Assembly: GCF_023707985.1 (NCBI RefSeq)
Contig: NZ_BRCF01000005.1
Span: 62,001 to 126,000 of the forward strand
DNA length: 64,000 bases
Source: Sporosarcina sp. NCCP-2716
GTDB lineage: Bacteria; Bacillota; Bacilli; Bacillales_A; Planococcaceae
Direction of reading: 5' to 3'
The position numbers were made by a program, and so were the translations under genes. The notes under the pieces were generated by a model, which had not been told where the DNA came from, made no database searches, and saw only the letters and a list, made by a program, of their open reading frames with translations. Below are positions 34,912 through 44,332 of this stretch, piece by piece (the first letter of the stretch is position 1; the number at the start of each line of letters is the position of its first letter).

Positions 34912-35988
34912 ATGAAACGACTGCTCACTTGGGCCGCCGCCACTGCCTGTGCTGTCATGCTCGCCGTACAGCCAGCCGCCGCAGCTGCCAGCTTCCCGGA
35001 CGTCCCAACGACGAACCGGTTCCATGACGAAATCCAATACTTGGTCGGCAAGAATATCATCAGCGGGTATTCGAACGGCAGCTTCCAGCCGAAGAAAAAC
35101 GTTACCCGGGGAGAAGCTGCCATCATGATCGGCCGCACATTCGAGCTGAACGGCACGAAGCGCGCAACGAAATTCAAAGACGTACCCGCCCAGAACGGGG
35201 CAAGCGGCTACATCGCTTCTGCCACTGAAAAAGGCATCATCAGCGGATTCGCCGACGGCACTTTCCGCCCGAACCAATCCATCTCCCGCGGCGACATGGC
35301 CATCATACTGAGCCGTGCATTCGGGCTTGAAACTGGTTCGGTCCAAGAATACAAAGATATCAGTTCCAATATGAAAGCCTACCACGCAATCCGTAATATC
35401 GCTGGTGATTTCATAACAACAGGTTATGCGGACTCCACGTTCCGTCCGAACGGAACTGTAACTCGCGAACAGTTTTCCGCTTTCCTGGCGCGCGGTCTGA
35501 GTCCGGTATATAAACAACGTACCGTCTCGAGCAGCACCTACATGCCTAACATGACAAAAAAGTATACGTTCGGCACACCGCAGGGTGACATGACAATGGA
35601 ATACAAAAAGACTAAGGGACAATTTGTTGAGTATAGCTATACAGGGTTTTTCTGGGTGCTGGAAAGACCAGCGACAAAAGAAGTAAGCTATATTAATATC
35701 GAAGAAACGTCTACGATGCTTGTAACAGCTTATCCATTCTCCGAATACTATCGTGACTTGGTGTATCCAGTGAAGTTAGGGAAAACTTGGCAGAATGGAC
35801 CGGCGGATCAGGACATCGCGAAGATAACCGGTGTTAATAAGACGGTGAAAACACCTTATAAAACTTTCACTAACGCCGTCGAAGTGACCGAGAAAGGCTG
35901 GAAGAATTACTATGTAAAAGGTATCGGTGTGGTGAAATCCATCGATACTTCCGGCAAAACGGCAAGGGAATTGAAGGCAATCCAATAA
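34912..35988 (+). CDS. SLH-domain surface protein, copy 1
   Basis: A 358-residue exported protein: signal peptide about 1-25, then three SLH domains (about 26-85, 90-145, 150-205) with the markers FPDVPTTNRFHDEIQYLVGKN, GYSNGSFQPKKNVTRGEAA and GFADGTFRPNQSISRGDMA. The C-terminal 150 residues form a beta-rich domain (YTFGTPQGDMTMEYKK) ending in NYYVKGIGVVKSIDTSGKTARELKAIQ-type residues. SLH domains bind pyruvylated secondary wall polymer. The C-terminal part is visibly more AT-rich than the SLH part. It is a paralogue of the next gene. Confidence 0.87.
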   Translation: MKRLLTWAAATACAVMLAVQPAAAAASFPDVPTTNRFHDEIQYLVGKNIISGYSNGSFQPKKNVTRGEAAIMIGRTFELNGTKRATKFKDVPAQNGASGYIASATEKGIISGFADGTFRPNQSISRGDMAIILSRAFGLETGSVQEYKDISSNMKAYHAIRNIAGDFITTGYADSTFRPNGTVTREQFSAFLARGLSPVYKQRTVSSSTYMPNMTKKYTFGTPQGDMTMEYKKTKGQFVEYSYTGFFWVLERPATKEVSYINIEETSTMLVTAYPFSEYYRDLVYPVKLGKTWQNGPADQDIAKITGVNKTVKTPYKTFTNAVEVTEKGWKNYYVKGIGVVKSIDTSGKTARELKAIQ

Positions 35989-35997
35989 TGTATGCAG

Positions 35998-36024
35998 GCA
36001 CCGGGTGGAATCCCGGTGCTTTTT
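35998..36024 (+). terminator. Terminator between the SLH paralogues
   Basis: GCACCGG (35998-36004) and CCGGTGC (36013-36019) form a stem followed by five T. A TG-extended -10 (TATACT, 36045-36050) for the next gene follows. Confidence 0.75.
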
Positions 36025-36081
36025 ATATTCCCGGAAAAGTTTGCTATACTGGTAGTACTTATTTCGAGGAGGAATGAAACT

Positions 36082-37149
36082 ATGAAACGATTAGCGATGT
36101 TTTCGGCAGCTCTGGCATTTTCAGCCGGTCTCGCTGTCCAGCCAGTCGCAGCCGCAATATCATTCCCGGACGTGCCGGGTTCCAGCCGCTTCCATGATGA
36201 AGTGCAGTACCTGACCGGCCAGTCCATCATCTCCGGCTACCCGGACGGCAAGTTCCAGCCGAAGAAGAATGTGACGCGCGCTGAAGCCGCCATCTTCATC
36301 GGCCGTATGCTGAAGCTGGACGGGACGAAGCGTGCGACGACATTCAAAGACATCGGCAAAAACCAATCGGCGAGCGGTTATATCGCTTCGGCGGTCAAAG
36401 AGGGGATCCTGAGCGGTTATCCGGACGGGACTTACAAGCCGGACGCCTTTATTTCCCGCGGCGACATGGCGGCCATCCTCGACCGTGCCTTCGATCTGCA
36501 GTTCAATTCCCGGTTCCTGTTCGCGGACGTCGGGCCGAACATGAGGGCTTCCGAGTCCATCCGCAAGATCTCAGCCGCGGGCATCACAGCCGGTTATCCA
36601 AATGGCACATATCAGCCGACAGGCACCGTTTCACGTGAGCAGTTCTCCGCATTCCTTGCACGCGGGCTGTCAGCAGAATTCAAGCAGCGCGCGGCGATCG
36701 CCGATAGTTTCGCCCACAATAAGACGAAGCAGTATACGTATACCGGGCCGAACGGCGACCGTCTGCTGACGTATGTGAACAGCAACACGAAAGTGAACGG
36801 ATCCCGTCTCGGGTTCGTCTGGCAGGAAAAGGACGTGAAGACCGGCGAAACCGAGTTTTTTGTGGAGGATGAAAGCTACCAGGGATTCGCGACCGGCCTG
36901 CTGCAGTCCGACTACTATGTGGAGCTGCTGTATCCGATCGAGACAGGCAAGTCCTGGAGTTATTATCAGGAAAAAAGCACGTATACCGCCGTTCACAAAA
37001 CGGTTGTCACGAAGTATCAGACGTTCGCAAATGCCGTGGAAGTGACGACATCGACCGGTTATAAAAACTATTATGTCAAAGGGATCGGCCTGGTGAAGGT
37101 TCTCGATAAGAACGGCCAGACCGTGTCTGAACTGAAAGCGGTGAAGTGA
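36082..37149 (+). CDS. SLH-domain surface protein, copy 2
   Basis: A 355-residue exported protein with the same plan as the gene before it: signal peptide about 1-25, three SLH domains (FPDVPGSSRFHDEVQYLTGQS, GYPDGKFQPKKNVTRAEAA, GYPDGTYKPDAFISRGDMA) and a similar C-terminal beta-rich domain ending in NYYVKGIGLVKVLD. The ATG at 36082 has GAGGAGG nine bases upstream; the frame extends back to 35992 across the terminator. The tandem arrangement indicates local duplication. The ligand of the C-terminal domain is unknown. Confidence 0.87.
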   Translation: MKRLAMFSAALAFSAGLAVQPVAAAISFPDVPGSSRFHDEVQYLTGQSIISGYPDGKFQPKKNVTRAEAAIFIGRMLKLDGTKRATTFKDIGKNQSASGYIASAVKEGILSGYPDGTYKPDAFISRGDMAAILDRAFDLQFNSRFLFADVGPNMRASESIRKISAAGITAGYPNGTYQPTGTVSREQFSAFLARGLSAEFKQRAAIADSFAHNKTKQYTYTGPNGDRLLTYVNSNTKVNGSRLGFVWQEKDVKTGETEFFVEDESYQGFATGLLQSDYYVELLYPIETGKSWSYYQEKSTYTAVHKTVVTKYQTFANAVEVTTSTGYKNYYVKGIGLVKVLDKNGQTVSELKAVK

Positions 37150-37182
37150 GCCGGGGTGTGAGTGTACGGGTTAGTGGAGATG

Positions 37183-37372
37183 TGCTCATAAATTCGGGAA
37201 AGCGCTCATAAAACGTGAAAAGCGCTCATAAAACTGAGAAAACGCTCATAAATCGTGAAAAACGCTCATAAAACTGGGAAAACGCTCATAAATCATGAAA
37301 AGCGCTCATAAAAGTGGAAAAACGCTCATAAATCATGAAAAACGCTCATAAAGCCCGAAAAACGCTCATAAA
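37183..37372. repeat. 20-bp-pitch array of CGCTCATAAA cores, ten copies
   Basis: Cores begin at 37183 (one mismatch, TGCTCATAAA) and then perfectly at 37203, 37223, 37243, 37263, 37283, 37303, 37323, 37343 and 37363, without a single phase slip. Spacers alternate between endings such as TCGTGAAAAA, ACTGGGAAAA and TCATGAAAAG. The array lies between the convergent SLH gene and the LTA-synthase-like gene, beside their shared terminator. Confidence 0.95.
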
Positions 37373-37419
37373 CCCGTGCCGCCAGTACCGCCCGGCCGCA
37401 TCCTCAGCCACACAACCAA

Positions 37420-37467
37420 AAAAACCGCCAGCAACCCCATTCACTTCCCGGGTCACTGGCGGTTTTT
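37420..37467. terminator. Bidirectional terminator
   Basis: AAAAACCGCCAG (37420-37431) and CTGGCGGTTTTT (37456-37467) form a perfect 12-bp stem with a 24-base loop, between convergent genes. Confidence 0.8.
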
Positions 37468-37485
37468 CAATTAAATTCATTCCAT

Positions 37486-39345
37486 TCACTTTACAGCCTC
37501 TTCGCCATACCGCTTACCAAACAGCAGGTCATACTGCAGCAGCTGGTATTCCTTGCTCAGCTTTTTCGCATCTTCCGGCGTCTCGCGGTGCAATCTGCCG
37601 TCCGCGTCGATTTTCAGCTCGCGCGTCAAGGCGGGCAGCTTCGAACTGAACTTCTCCAGCAACCCGTAATAGAGCGGCTGTTCAATACCGGCCATTTTAA
37701 ACACTGCTGGGCCGAGCTGGTTCGGGCTCAGACGGTCGATCTCAGGGATCGGCGCATCGAAGTTGTTCCACATGAGCAGCGGGGTCGACCGCGTCTTCTC
37801 GAAGTCTTCCAGCCCCCATTGGCTTTCGCCGGCGCCGCGCGGGACGTAATCCGCGATTTTATACAGCCGGTAATCCTGACCGATCGCCGGCAGATGATCC
37901 CCGAAGAACACGACGGCTGTCGGTTCATCGGAATCCTGATAGTGCTCGATCAGCTGCTGGAGCGCTTTGTCGGCATCATAGACACCCTGTGTATACGAGC
38001 GCAGCAGCACGTTGTAGACGTCATCTATACCTGCGGGGACGGTCGTCTTCACGTCGAACGACTCGTATTTGTCCTCGGCATAGCCCGTATGGTTCTGCAT
38101 CGTCACCGCGTAGATGAACATCGGGTCGTCCGACGCTTCCGTCCGTTCGATGATCGTTTTCGTCACTTGCTCATCGGAGATGAACGGCCCCTTGTAGATC
38201 GGATCCTTGAACGACTTGTCGTCGAGGAATTCATCGAACCCGAAATGCTGGTACACCGTTTCCCGGTTCCAGAACCAATTGGCATACGGGTGGATCGCAA
38301 GCGTCCGGTAGCCGAGCCCTTTCAGGTAGTTCGGCATCGCAGCGGGCTGGTCTTCCTTGACGTATTGCTGGTACGGCACGGAGCCGACAGGCAGGAACGT
38401 GTTCGAAAAACCGGTAAGCACTTCGAACTCGACGTTGCTCGTCCCGCCGCCGAACGTCGGTGAAAGCAGCCATCCTGTCTGATGATCACGGATGAACGGC
38501 ATCGGATCGGGGTCGAATTGGATCTTCTCAAGCAGCGTCGGATCCCAGAACGATTCATTCATCACGAAAATGATGTTCGGCTTCTTGCCATCGGCCGTCC
38601 CCGTTCCGTTTTCAGCGGCCTCCTTCTTCAGCCGGTCCGTGATCCCCTCGATTGCAGACTTGCTGTAACCGCTCGGCGCAAGGACGATGGCGCTCTGCAT
38701 GTTGAGCACGAACGCGCCGTAGAATCCATTCTCCTTGTAATTCCGCTCCTGATTGAAGGTGATGTTGGAAACCTCTGCGTCTTTCAGCAGCTGCTCCATC
38801 CCCGGGAACGCCCGGTAGAAGATGAATGCAGACAGCCAGACCGCTCCGAAGGCTATGTGGAGGATCCGCACCCACCACGGCAGCCGCATGATCGGTTTCG
38901 GCCGTTTCCTCAGCATGTAGATGAACAGCCCGATGAGCGCAGCCAGTACGATGACAATCGCAGCAAGGCCGGTTCCGACATTCGCTTCCTTGTAGATGTT
39001 CGGCAGCAGATTGAAGACGTTATTGTACAGCAGCAGATCCCACGGGTACAGGTTCTCTCCGAGGAAGCTGAATTTGAAATAACTGAACACCGCGAGCAGG
39101 ACCGCGATGACATTCGCCAGCAAGAAACTGATGACGAACCGGTTGATGAGTCCGAGCAGCAGCAGGAACAGGGCATAGACGATGAGGACATTCAGCAGAT
39201 AAGCGCCCATCCGCTCCTGGCTCCAGAGCGTCGCTTCCTCGAAGGAGCCGAGCAGGAACGCCTCGATGCCGATGACGAGCACCGGGAACCAGATGAGCGC
39301 GTACCCCATCGCGAGGAAAGATTTCAAGCTGAACGTGAATTTCAC
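37486..39345 (-). CDS. LTA synthase family protein (sulfatase-fold phosphoglycerol transferase)
   Basis: A 619-residue membrane enzyme: five N-terminal membrane helices (to about residue 170), a linker, and an extracellular sulfatase-type domain (about 245-560) with NIIFVMNESFWDPT, the nucleophile region GGGTSNVEFEVLTGF, PYANWFWNRE, and FFGDHLPAIGQDY. The Thr in GGGTSN is the probable nucleophile. The start is GTG 39345 with GAGGTG seven bases upstream; the longer frame from 39378 lacks a site. The N-x-E-S-F and G-G-G-T-S-N motifs place it in a branch related to, but not identical with, classical LtaS. It probably polymerises or modifies glycerol-phosphate polymers. Confidence 0.82.
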   Translation of the reverse strand: MKFTFSLKSFLAMGYALIWFPVLVIGIEAFLLGSFEEATLWSQERMGAYLLNVLIVYALFLLLLGLINRFVISFLLANVIAVLLAVFSYFKFSFLGENLYPWDLLLYNNVFNLLPNIYKEANVGTGLAAIVIVLAALIGLFIYMLRKRPKPIMRLPWWVRILHIAFGAVWLSAFIFYRAFPGMEQLLKDAEVSNITFNQERNYKENGFYGAFVLNMQSAIVLAPSGYSKSAIEGITDRLKKEAAENGTGTADGKKPNIIFVMNESFWDPTLLEKIQFDPDPMPFIRDHQTGWLLSPTFGGGTSNVEFEVLTGFSNTFLPVGSVPYQQYVKEDQPAAMPNYLKGLGYRTLAIHPYANWFWNRETVYQHFGFDEFLDDKSFKDPIYKGPFISDEQVTKTIIERTEASDDPMFIYAVTMQNHTGYAEDKYESFDVKTTVPAGIDDVYNVLLRSYTQGVYDADKALQQLIEHYQDSDEPTAVVFFGDHLPAIGQDYRLYKIADYVPRGAGESQWGLEDFEKTRSTPLLMWNNFDAPIPEIDRLSPNQLGPAVFKMAGIEQPLYYGLLEKFSSKLPALTRELKIDADGRLHRETPEDAKKLSKEYQLLQYDLLFGKRYGEEAVK

Positions 39346-39429
39346 TGGGAGGCACCTCTTTCTTCCGGGTAGGATCATTCATCCATTGTAGCATATCCAT
39401 GCGTCCGGACGGCATTTCGGGAAAATGAA

Positions 39430-39458
39430 ACCCCTGCAGCCAAGGCGGCTGCAGGGGT
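39430..39458 (-). terminator. Terminator of the phosphodiester glycosidase gene
   Basis: ACCCCTGCAGCC and GGCTGCAGGGGT form a perfect 12-bp stem with a five-base loop; a T-rich tail follows on the minus strand, just after the stop codon. Confidence 0.85.
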
Positions 39459-39462
39459 ACTG

Positions 39463-41976
39463 TCAATTCACTTTGAATTCGGTATAGCTGTCTTTCACCA
39501 TGGAGACGCCTTGTGCGTTCTTCGCGAAATGCGTGACGACGAGGCGGTAGTTCTTCCCTTTGCCATAGCCGGCAGCCGGGGCCTGTACGGAGACGCTGCG
39601 GCCGTCTGCGGAAGGGGCGACCCGGACTGCCTGCCGGACGCCGAATTCATCTTCGGCGTAAACATAACGGTTCGTGAGGAACTTTTTGTCCATCGGCTGT
39701 GTGAACTTCACGGTGAATGTCTTATCCGCCGCTTCTGTGCGTACGCCTGCAGACGGCTGGAAAGCGCGTTCCTTGCCAGGTGCAGCTGTATAGATGGCCT
39801 GCAGCTGATCGAAGAGGAGGAAGCCTTTATCTTTTTTCGCGGCAGAACGTTCAGCCACGTAGATTTTATCGAGCGTATAAGGTGCAGGGGTGGCAGCAGG
39901 GATATCGGCTGTGACATACTTCCAGCCGGTCCAGTCCTGGCCGTCCTCCGGTGTGAAGTTCACGACGACTTCCTTGCCGTTCGCGTCACGCAATGAACCG
40001 CGCAGCCAGTGCTCATTGCCGTCCCCGTATACCCAGATGCCGAGAGATTTCGGTTTGGACGCAAGCGGCAGGCCGCCTGTCCAGTTCAGGTAAGCTGCAG
40101 AAATATCGTCCTTGTTCGCGGTGAAATCATAATTGAGACGGATCGACGACTTTCCTTCGTGGGCCTGGATCGACTTCTCAAGGGAAAGGGAAGCACCTGC
40201 CCGGATACCTGTGGCCGTCAGTCCGGCAGCCGTTTCGAACGTACTGAGCGAAACCGGCTTGTCGGTGACCCTCACCTGGACGGTCTTGACTGTACGGCCG
40301 TATGTGGCCGTGATCGTGCCGGTCCCTTCCTTCCCGCCTGCGATGAACGTCTTGCCGTCCAACTTACCGATATTGCCGGAAGCGGTCAGCGTGATCGCAT
40401 CGGGATTGAAGATGACAGCCTGGTCCTTCGATTTGCCGGAAGCCTGGATGGCGACGGACTCACCTGTGCCGGCGATGATTGCTGAAGGGGACAGGACGAT
40501 TTCATCGATCTTGTCCGTCACAGTGACCGGTACATCCACTTTCGCATTTTCATACCCGACAGTGACGGTGCCGCTGCCTGCTTTCTCGCCGATGAAGCGG
40601 TTATCGGCGATCCGGCCGATGCCGTTCGAGACAGCGAGCAGTTCGACCTTGCTCTGGTCGATCGTCCGGACATTCAAGTACTGATCGAGCGCCGCGGTCA
40701 CTTTGAAGCTGACGGATGCGCCGATCCCGACTTGTCCGGCTTGTGCCTGACTCGCTGAGATGGTGGCCGCCTGTCCGTATGGAGCAGTGCTGACCGCTTC
40801 CAGGATCGCGGCTACGGAACGTTCGGTCGAACCTGAAGGGCGGTTGGCGAGCGTCGGATAGGTGTTGCCCGGTTTGCGGGTCACCATTGTCGTCGAACCG
40901 CCGCCGTCCAGGTTGAGCGCATTGTATGCACCGATCGATACGAGATGCTTCGCGAACTCCGCCATTGTCATGCCGGAGCTGGTGCCGCGTAATCCGGAAT
41001 CTGCAGTCACCAAGTAGACATACTGTCCTGTCTTATCCGTGGCGACTGCTGTACGGGCGGTTCGCTGCCTTGCTTTCTCACTGTTCGGGTCGATGGTCAT
41101 ATCCACTTTGCCGTTCTGCACGAGAAGCGGCCCCGAGGCGAGCATGAACTTGGCGTCATTCCACTCCTTGTCGACCGAATACGAGATTGATACGGTATCG
41201 CCTTTCTTCATATCGCGGATCTTGTCCACTTCCTTGCCGTGAGCGGAGAGGACGAACCCTTTGCCGCCAGTCGGGACGGAAGCGGCTGTCGTCTGACCGA
41301 ACGGGCGGATGCCTGTTACGGTACCGGTCACTTTCTCACCAAGCGCCATGCCGCCTTCCGCTGATTTGGAAGTCGTGACGACGACCTCGAGACCGGTTGA
41401 ATTCGTCCGGGTCCGTTCATACGGCCAGCTGGACGTGTAAAGGATGCTTTCGTTGTCACTGCGTTCCCGGTTGAGCGACGTCATGACGACCGACTTCCCG
41501 TTATGCTCGATTGTCGGTGAAAGCGTATATGTACCGATCTTCCCCCGGTTGTCCTTCGTCATCCCGAAAGCCGCCGGTGTATGCATGAAGTCATTGTAAT
41601 TCGTGGAAACAGCGCCGATATGCTGCACTTGGCCGTCTTTCGTCAGCAAGTAACTCGGCAGCCCATTCTTGAAATGGAACAGGGATGCATTGACCGCGCC
41701 GACGACATGGTGATTGACTTGCGTATGGGCAGTGGCGAGCGATGTGACGGTCGCGAGTTTGTTGATCGGCGTATTCAGCCCGATATCCACCGTCGTATAG
41801 GGTTGTGCAAGGTTCACGTTCAGCTGGTTCACCGTCTGCGGATAGCCGTTCACGGTCACCGACTGCTTCGAATGATAGACACCTTGTGAGACTGAGGCTG
41901 CTTCCGCCTGCAGGAATGTCGTGCTGAACAGGGCGATGGCGGCTGCGCCGGAGAGCAATTTGCGTTTCAAAGACAT
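39463..41976 (-). CDS. Secreted phosphodiester glycosidase (NAGPA) domain protein
   Basis: An 837-residue exported protein. Signal peptide about 1-29 (LLSGAAAIALFSTTFLQAEA). Residues 60-400 form an NAGPA-type phosphodiester glycosidase domain with VNHHVVGAVNASLFHF and the hallmark NALNLDGGGSTTMV. Several Ig-like/Big_2-type modules follow (about 405-590), then a carbohydrate-binding-like beta domain and a final beta module. The ATG at 41976 has AAGGAG seven bases upstream. Known relatives split sugar-phosphodiester bonds; wall teichoic acid or secondary wall polymer is a plausible substrate given the envelope neighbourhood. Confidence 0.83.
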   Translation of the reverse strand: MSLKRKLLSGAAAIALFSTTFLQAEAASVSQGVYHSKQSVTVNGYPQTVNQLNVNLAQPYTTVDIGLNTPINKLATVTSLATAHTQVNHHVVGAVNASLFHFKNGLPSYLLTKDGQVQHIGAVSTNYNDFMHTPAAFGMTKDNRGKIGTYTLSPTIEHNGKSVVMTSLNRERSDNESILYTSSWPYERTRTNSTGLEVVVTTSKSAEGGMALGEKVTGTVTGIRPFGQTTAASVPTGGKGFVLSAHGKEVDKIRDMKKGDTVSISYSVDKEWNDAKFMLASGPLLVQNGKVDMTIDPNSEKARQRTARTAVATDKTGQYVYLVTADSGLRGTSSGMTMAEFAKHLVSIGAYNALNLDGGGSTTMVTRKPGNTYPTLANRPSGSTERSVAAILEAVSTAPYGQAATISASQAQAGQVGIGASVSFKVTAALDQYLNVRTIDQSKVELLAVSNGIGRIADNRFIGEKAGSGTVTVGYENAKVDVPVTVTDKIDEIVLSPSAIIAGTGESVAIQASGKSKDQAVIFNPDAITLTASGNIGKLDGKTFIAGGKEGTGTITATYGRTVKTVQVRVTDKPVSLSTFETAAGLTATGIRAGASLSLEKSIQAHEGKSSIRLNYDFTANKDDISAAYLNWTGGLPLASKPKSLGIWVYGDGNEHWLRGSLRDANGKEVVVNFTPEDGQDWTGWKYVTADIPAATPAPYTLDKIYVAERSAAKKDKGFLLFDQLQAIYTAAPGKERAFQPSAGVRTEAADKTFTVKFTQPMDKKFLTNRYVYAEDEFGVRQAVRVAPSADGRSVSVQAPAAGYGKGKNYRLVVTHFAKNAQGVSMVKDSYTEFKVN

Positions 41977-42083
41977 GGAAAAACTCCTTACTTCTTTTGA
42001 TACGTCCAGTATACGTGAATTTGGCAATAGAAGGATATAGGACTAACAATCTATACAAAGTTTCCAAGTGAGGAAAAAATGAC

Positions 42084-42126
42084 AAAAAGAAGCCTGGAGA
42101 CACAGGGGGTCTCCAGGCTTCTTTTT
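42084..42126. terminator. Long perfect terminator hairpin
   Basis: AAAAAGAAGCCTGGAGAC (42084-42101) and GTCTCCAGGCTTCTTTTT (42109-42126) form an 18-bp perfect stem with a seven-base loop. It should end the SLH transcript on -, although 147 bp separate it from that stop codon; I see nothing else in those 147 bp. Confidence 0.85.
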
Positions 42127-42273
42127 CGGCCTCAACAATTCTTGCTATATTCGATAAAACAGGGTTTACCTACACGTATTATCTTACCACACTTTCGGGA
42201 GAACACAAACACATTCGATAACTTTTTTTCTGCAGGAAGCAAGAGGGAAATCGGCCTTATTTTTTCTTCAGAC

Positions 42274-42894
42274 TTACACGACTTCTTCCACTTCAGGCGG
42301 TTCAATTTTCGAAAGCCCTTCCACTTTGTAGATGAAGATCGCAAATTCGCCGCGCGTGATCGGATCCGTCGCACCGAATTTAGTGGCAGACTTCCCGGAC
42401 GTGATATTGTTTTCAACGAGCGCGCCGACGTATGGAGCAAACCGTCCGTTTACATCAGTAAACGGCAGGGGGGAAAGCGACTCTTCCAATCCATAGGCTG
42501 AAGCGATCACTTTCGCCATCTCGTTCCGCGTCATCGTTTCCGACGTGCCGAACTTCGTTATTGTTTTACCGGAGATCACTCCGCGTGCGGCAAGTGCGTT
42601 GACAGCCCATGCGCGGTTTTTGGGGACATCCGTGAATCCGGCGTCAGGCTGGCTGCTCGATTCCGAGAAACCGAGCGCTTTCGCCACCATGACGGCCGCG
42701 TCGATCCGTTTGATGGACTGGTCCGTGCCGAATGCGGTCTCGCTGACCCCTTGGGCGTAATTATGGCTGATCAGATACTCGACTTCAGTCTTGTAGCGGG
42801 CGCCGACGTCGGAAAACGCTGCGTGCGAGACCGAAGCCTGCATGGAAAATGCCAGTGCGCCTGCAGCGGCCATGGCAATCAGTTTTTGTTTCAT
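42274..42894 (-). CDS. Small SLH-only surface protein
   Basis: A 206-residue exported protein: signal peptide about 1-24 (LIAMAAAGALAFSMQASVSHA) followed by three SLH domains (FSDVGARYKTEVEYLISHN, GFTDVPKNRAWAVNALAARG, FTDVNGRFAPYVGALVENN) and a short acidic tail, EPPEVEEVV. There is no additional domain. The ATG at 42894 has AAGGAGG ten bases upstream. Its SLH domains resemble the N-terminus of the S-layer-type protein at 49526 more than the tandem pair at 34912-37149. Divergent from galU. A wall-polymer occupancy or assembly role is possible. Confidence 0.85.
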   Translation of the reverse strand: MKQKLIAMAAAGALAFSMQASVSHAAFSDVGARYKTEVEYLISHNYAQGVSETAFGTDQSIKRIDAAVMVAKALGFSESSSQPDAGFTDVPKNRAWAVNALAARGVISGKTITKFGTSETMTRNEMAKVIASAYGLEESLSPLPFTDVNGRFAPYVGALVENNITSGKSATKFGATDPITRGEFAIFIYKVEGLSKIEPPEVEEVV

Positions 42895-43064
42895 GTTGGG
42901 GATTCCTCCTTCATTACAGGTGCTTTGACTTAGTGTACTAGGTTTCAGGAGCGGCGCATAGGGGGCGAATGGCATATCGTTGGCAACTGCCCGCTCTGCT
43001 GCGCGACAGCCGGGCGTTGTGTGCTATACTGCATGTATACATGACGATTATTCAGGAGGATTCC

Positions 43065-43949
43065 ATGAAAACAGTGAAAAAAGTGATCATCCCGGCGGCG
43101 GGCCTCGGTACACGGTTCCTGCCGGCAACGAAAGCGATGCCGAAAGAGATGCTGCCGATCGTCGATATGCCGACAATCCAGTACATCGTCGAAGAGGCGA
43201 TCGAGTCGGGCATCGAAGACATCATCATCGTCACTGGTAAAGGCAAGCGGGCCATAGAAGACCATTTCGACAATGCGCTTGAATTGGAAGAGAATCTTAT
43301 ACAGAAGGAAAAATACGATCTGCTGGAAAAAGTGAAGGAGTCGGCTGCGGTCGACATCCATTACATCCGGCAGAAAGAGCCGCTCGGTCTCGGACATGCC
43401 ATCTGGTGTGCGCGGAACTTCATCGGGGACGAACCGTTCGGTGTCCTGCTCGGCGATGATATTATCCGGAGCGACAAGCCGGCGCTGAAACAGCTGATCG
43501 AACAGTACGAGGAAACGGGATCCAGCATCATCGGCGTGAAGGAAGTACCGCATGAGGACATCCATCGCTACGGCGTCATCGATCCGATCACGACCGACTC
43601 CCGGCTCATGAAAGTGCGTAATTTTGTCGAGAAGCCGAGCCAGGACGAAGCACCATCCGACTTCGCGATTGTCGGACGTTACGTACTCACCCCTGAAATT
43701 TTCAGCATCCTGGATGAAAAGCAGATCGGCAAAGGCGGCGAGATCCAGCTGACCGACGCGATCGAGAAGCTGAACACGAAAGAGGACGTCTACGGATATG
43801 CATTCGAAGGGCGCCGCTTCGACGTCGGAGAGAAACTCGGGTTCATCGAAACGACGATGACATTCGCTCTGGAACGCGATGATTTGAAGGACGATGTGCT
43901 GGCGCTGATCGAACGGCTGCTGGCGGATTACAAAACAACAGCGGAATAA
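43065..43949 (+). CDS. galU: UTP-glucose-1-phosphate uridylyltransferase
   Basis: A 294-residue nucleotidyltransferase that makes UDP-glucose. Marks: [25 protein letters not shown] at the N-terminus with the nucleotide-binding [18 protein letters not shown] substrate loop, [22 protein letters not shown], and [16 protein letters not shown]. Full length. The ATG at 43065 has AGGAGG five bases upstream; a longer frame (42969) crosses a TG-extended -10 (TATACT, 43025-43030). It ends at a terminator shared with the glycosylation operon on -, and pgcA lies beyond that operon, so precursor supply genes bracket it. Confidence 0.95.
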   Translation: MKTVKKVIIPAAGLGTRFLPATKAMPKEMLPIVDMPTIQYIVEEAIESGIEDIIIVTGKGKRAIEDHFDNALELEENLIQKEKYDLLEKVKESAAVDIHYIRQKEPLGLGHAIWCARNFIGDEPFGVLLGDDIIRSDKPALKQLIEQYEETGSSIIGVKEVPHEDIHRYGVIDPITTDSRLMKVRNFVEKPSQDEAPSDFAIVGRYVLTPEIFSILDEKQIGKGGEIQLTDAIEKLNTKEDVYGYAFEGRRFDVGEKLGFIETTMTFALERDDLKDDVLALIERLLADYKTTAE

Positions 43950-43988
43950 AAAATGTCCGGCAGAAGTAATCTTCTGCCGGACATTTTT
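43949..43988. terminator. Bidirectional terminator, 18-bp stem
   Basis: AAAAATGTCCGGCAGAAG (43949-43966), loop TAAT, CTTCTGCCGGACATTTTT (43971-43988). It ends galU on + and the DMT pair on -. Confidence 0.92.
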
Positions 43989-43990
43989 CA

Positions 43991-44332
43991 TTATAATACG
44001 AGACAGACAGCACCCAGAATGATGAGGACGATGCCTGCGACCTTGCGTTTCGTGATCGGTTCGCCGAGCAGGAAATACGACAGGACGAACGTCCAGATGT
44101 ATGTGATGGATGTGAGCGGGAACACGACCGTATACGGCATATAGCGGAGTGCGATAATATTCAGGATTGCACCAGAACCGTAACTCAGCAGGCCGATGAC
44201 CAGCCGTCGGAAAAGCGCGGGCCGGTCGTTTTTCAGATCCGTCCCCGAAGCGAGCTTCAGGAAATAGCCTCCGAATGCCCCGCACCATGTCATGACGAGC
44301 AGCATAAGCGCAAGCAGCCAATTAATGGTCAT
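43991..44332 (-). CDS. Half-size DMT (EamA/SMR-like) protein, subunit 2 of a pair
   Basis: A 113-residue protein with four membrane helices, half an EamA transporter (LLALMLLVMTWCGAFGGYFLKLA at the start, VFPLTSITYIWTFVLSYFLLGEPITKRK near the end). Its start overlaps the end of the preceding half-size DMT gene by 11-14 bp, indicating translational coupling and a 1:1 heterodimer. Size and pairing resemble ArnE/ArnF, which flip undecaprenyl-phosphate-linked sugar. The operon also encodes a GT2 and a GT-C-like protein, so lipid-linked sugar flipping is the leading inference. A GTG at 44335 is an alternative start. Confidence 0.78.
   Translation of the reverse strand: MTINWLLALMLLVMTWCGAFGGYFLKLASGTDLKNDRPALFRRLVIGLLSYGSGAILNIIALRYMPYTVVFPLTSITYIWTFVLSYFLLGEPITKRKVAGIVLIILGAVCLVL

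Noticed and set aside
37183..37372. CRISPR array
   Set aside because: Cores are only 10 bp, spacers are 10 bp and A-rich, and no cas gene is present; the unit is far too short.
42945..44321. 458-codon minus-strand frame opposite galU
   Set aside because: It lies antisense to a well-conserved galU and crosses a strong bidirectional terminator; it is a by-product of GC-rich codon use.
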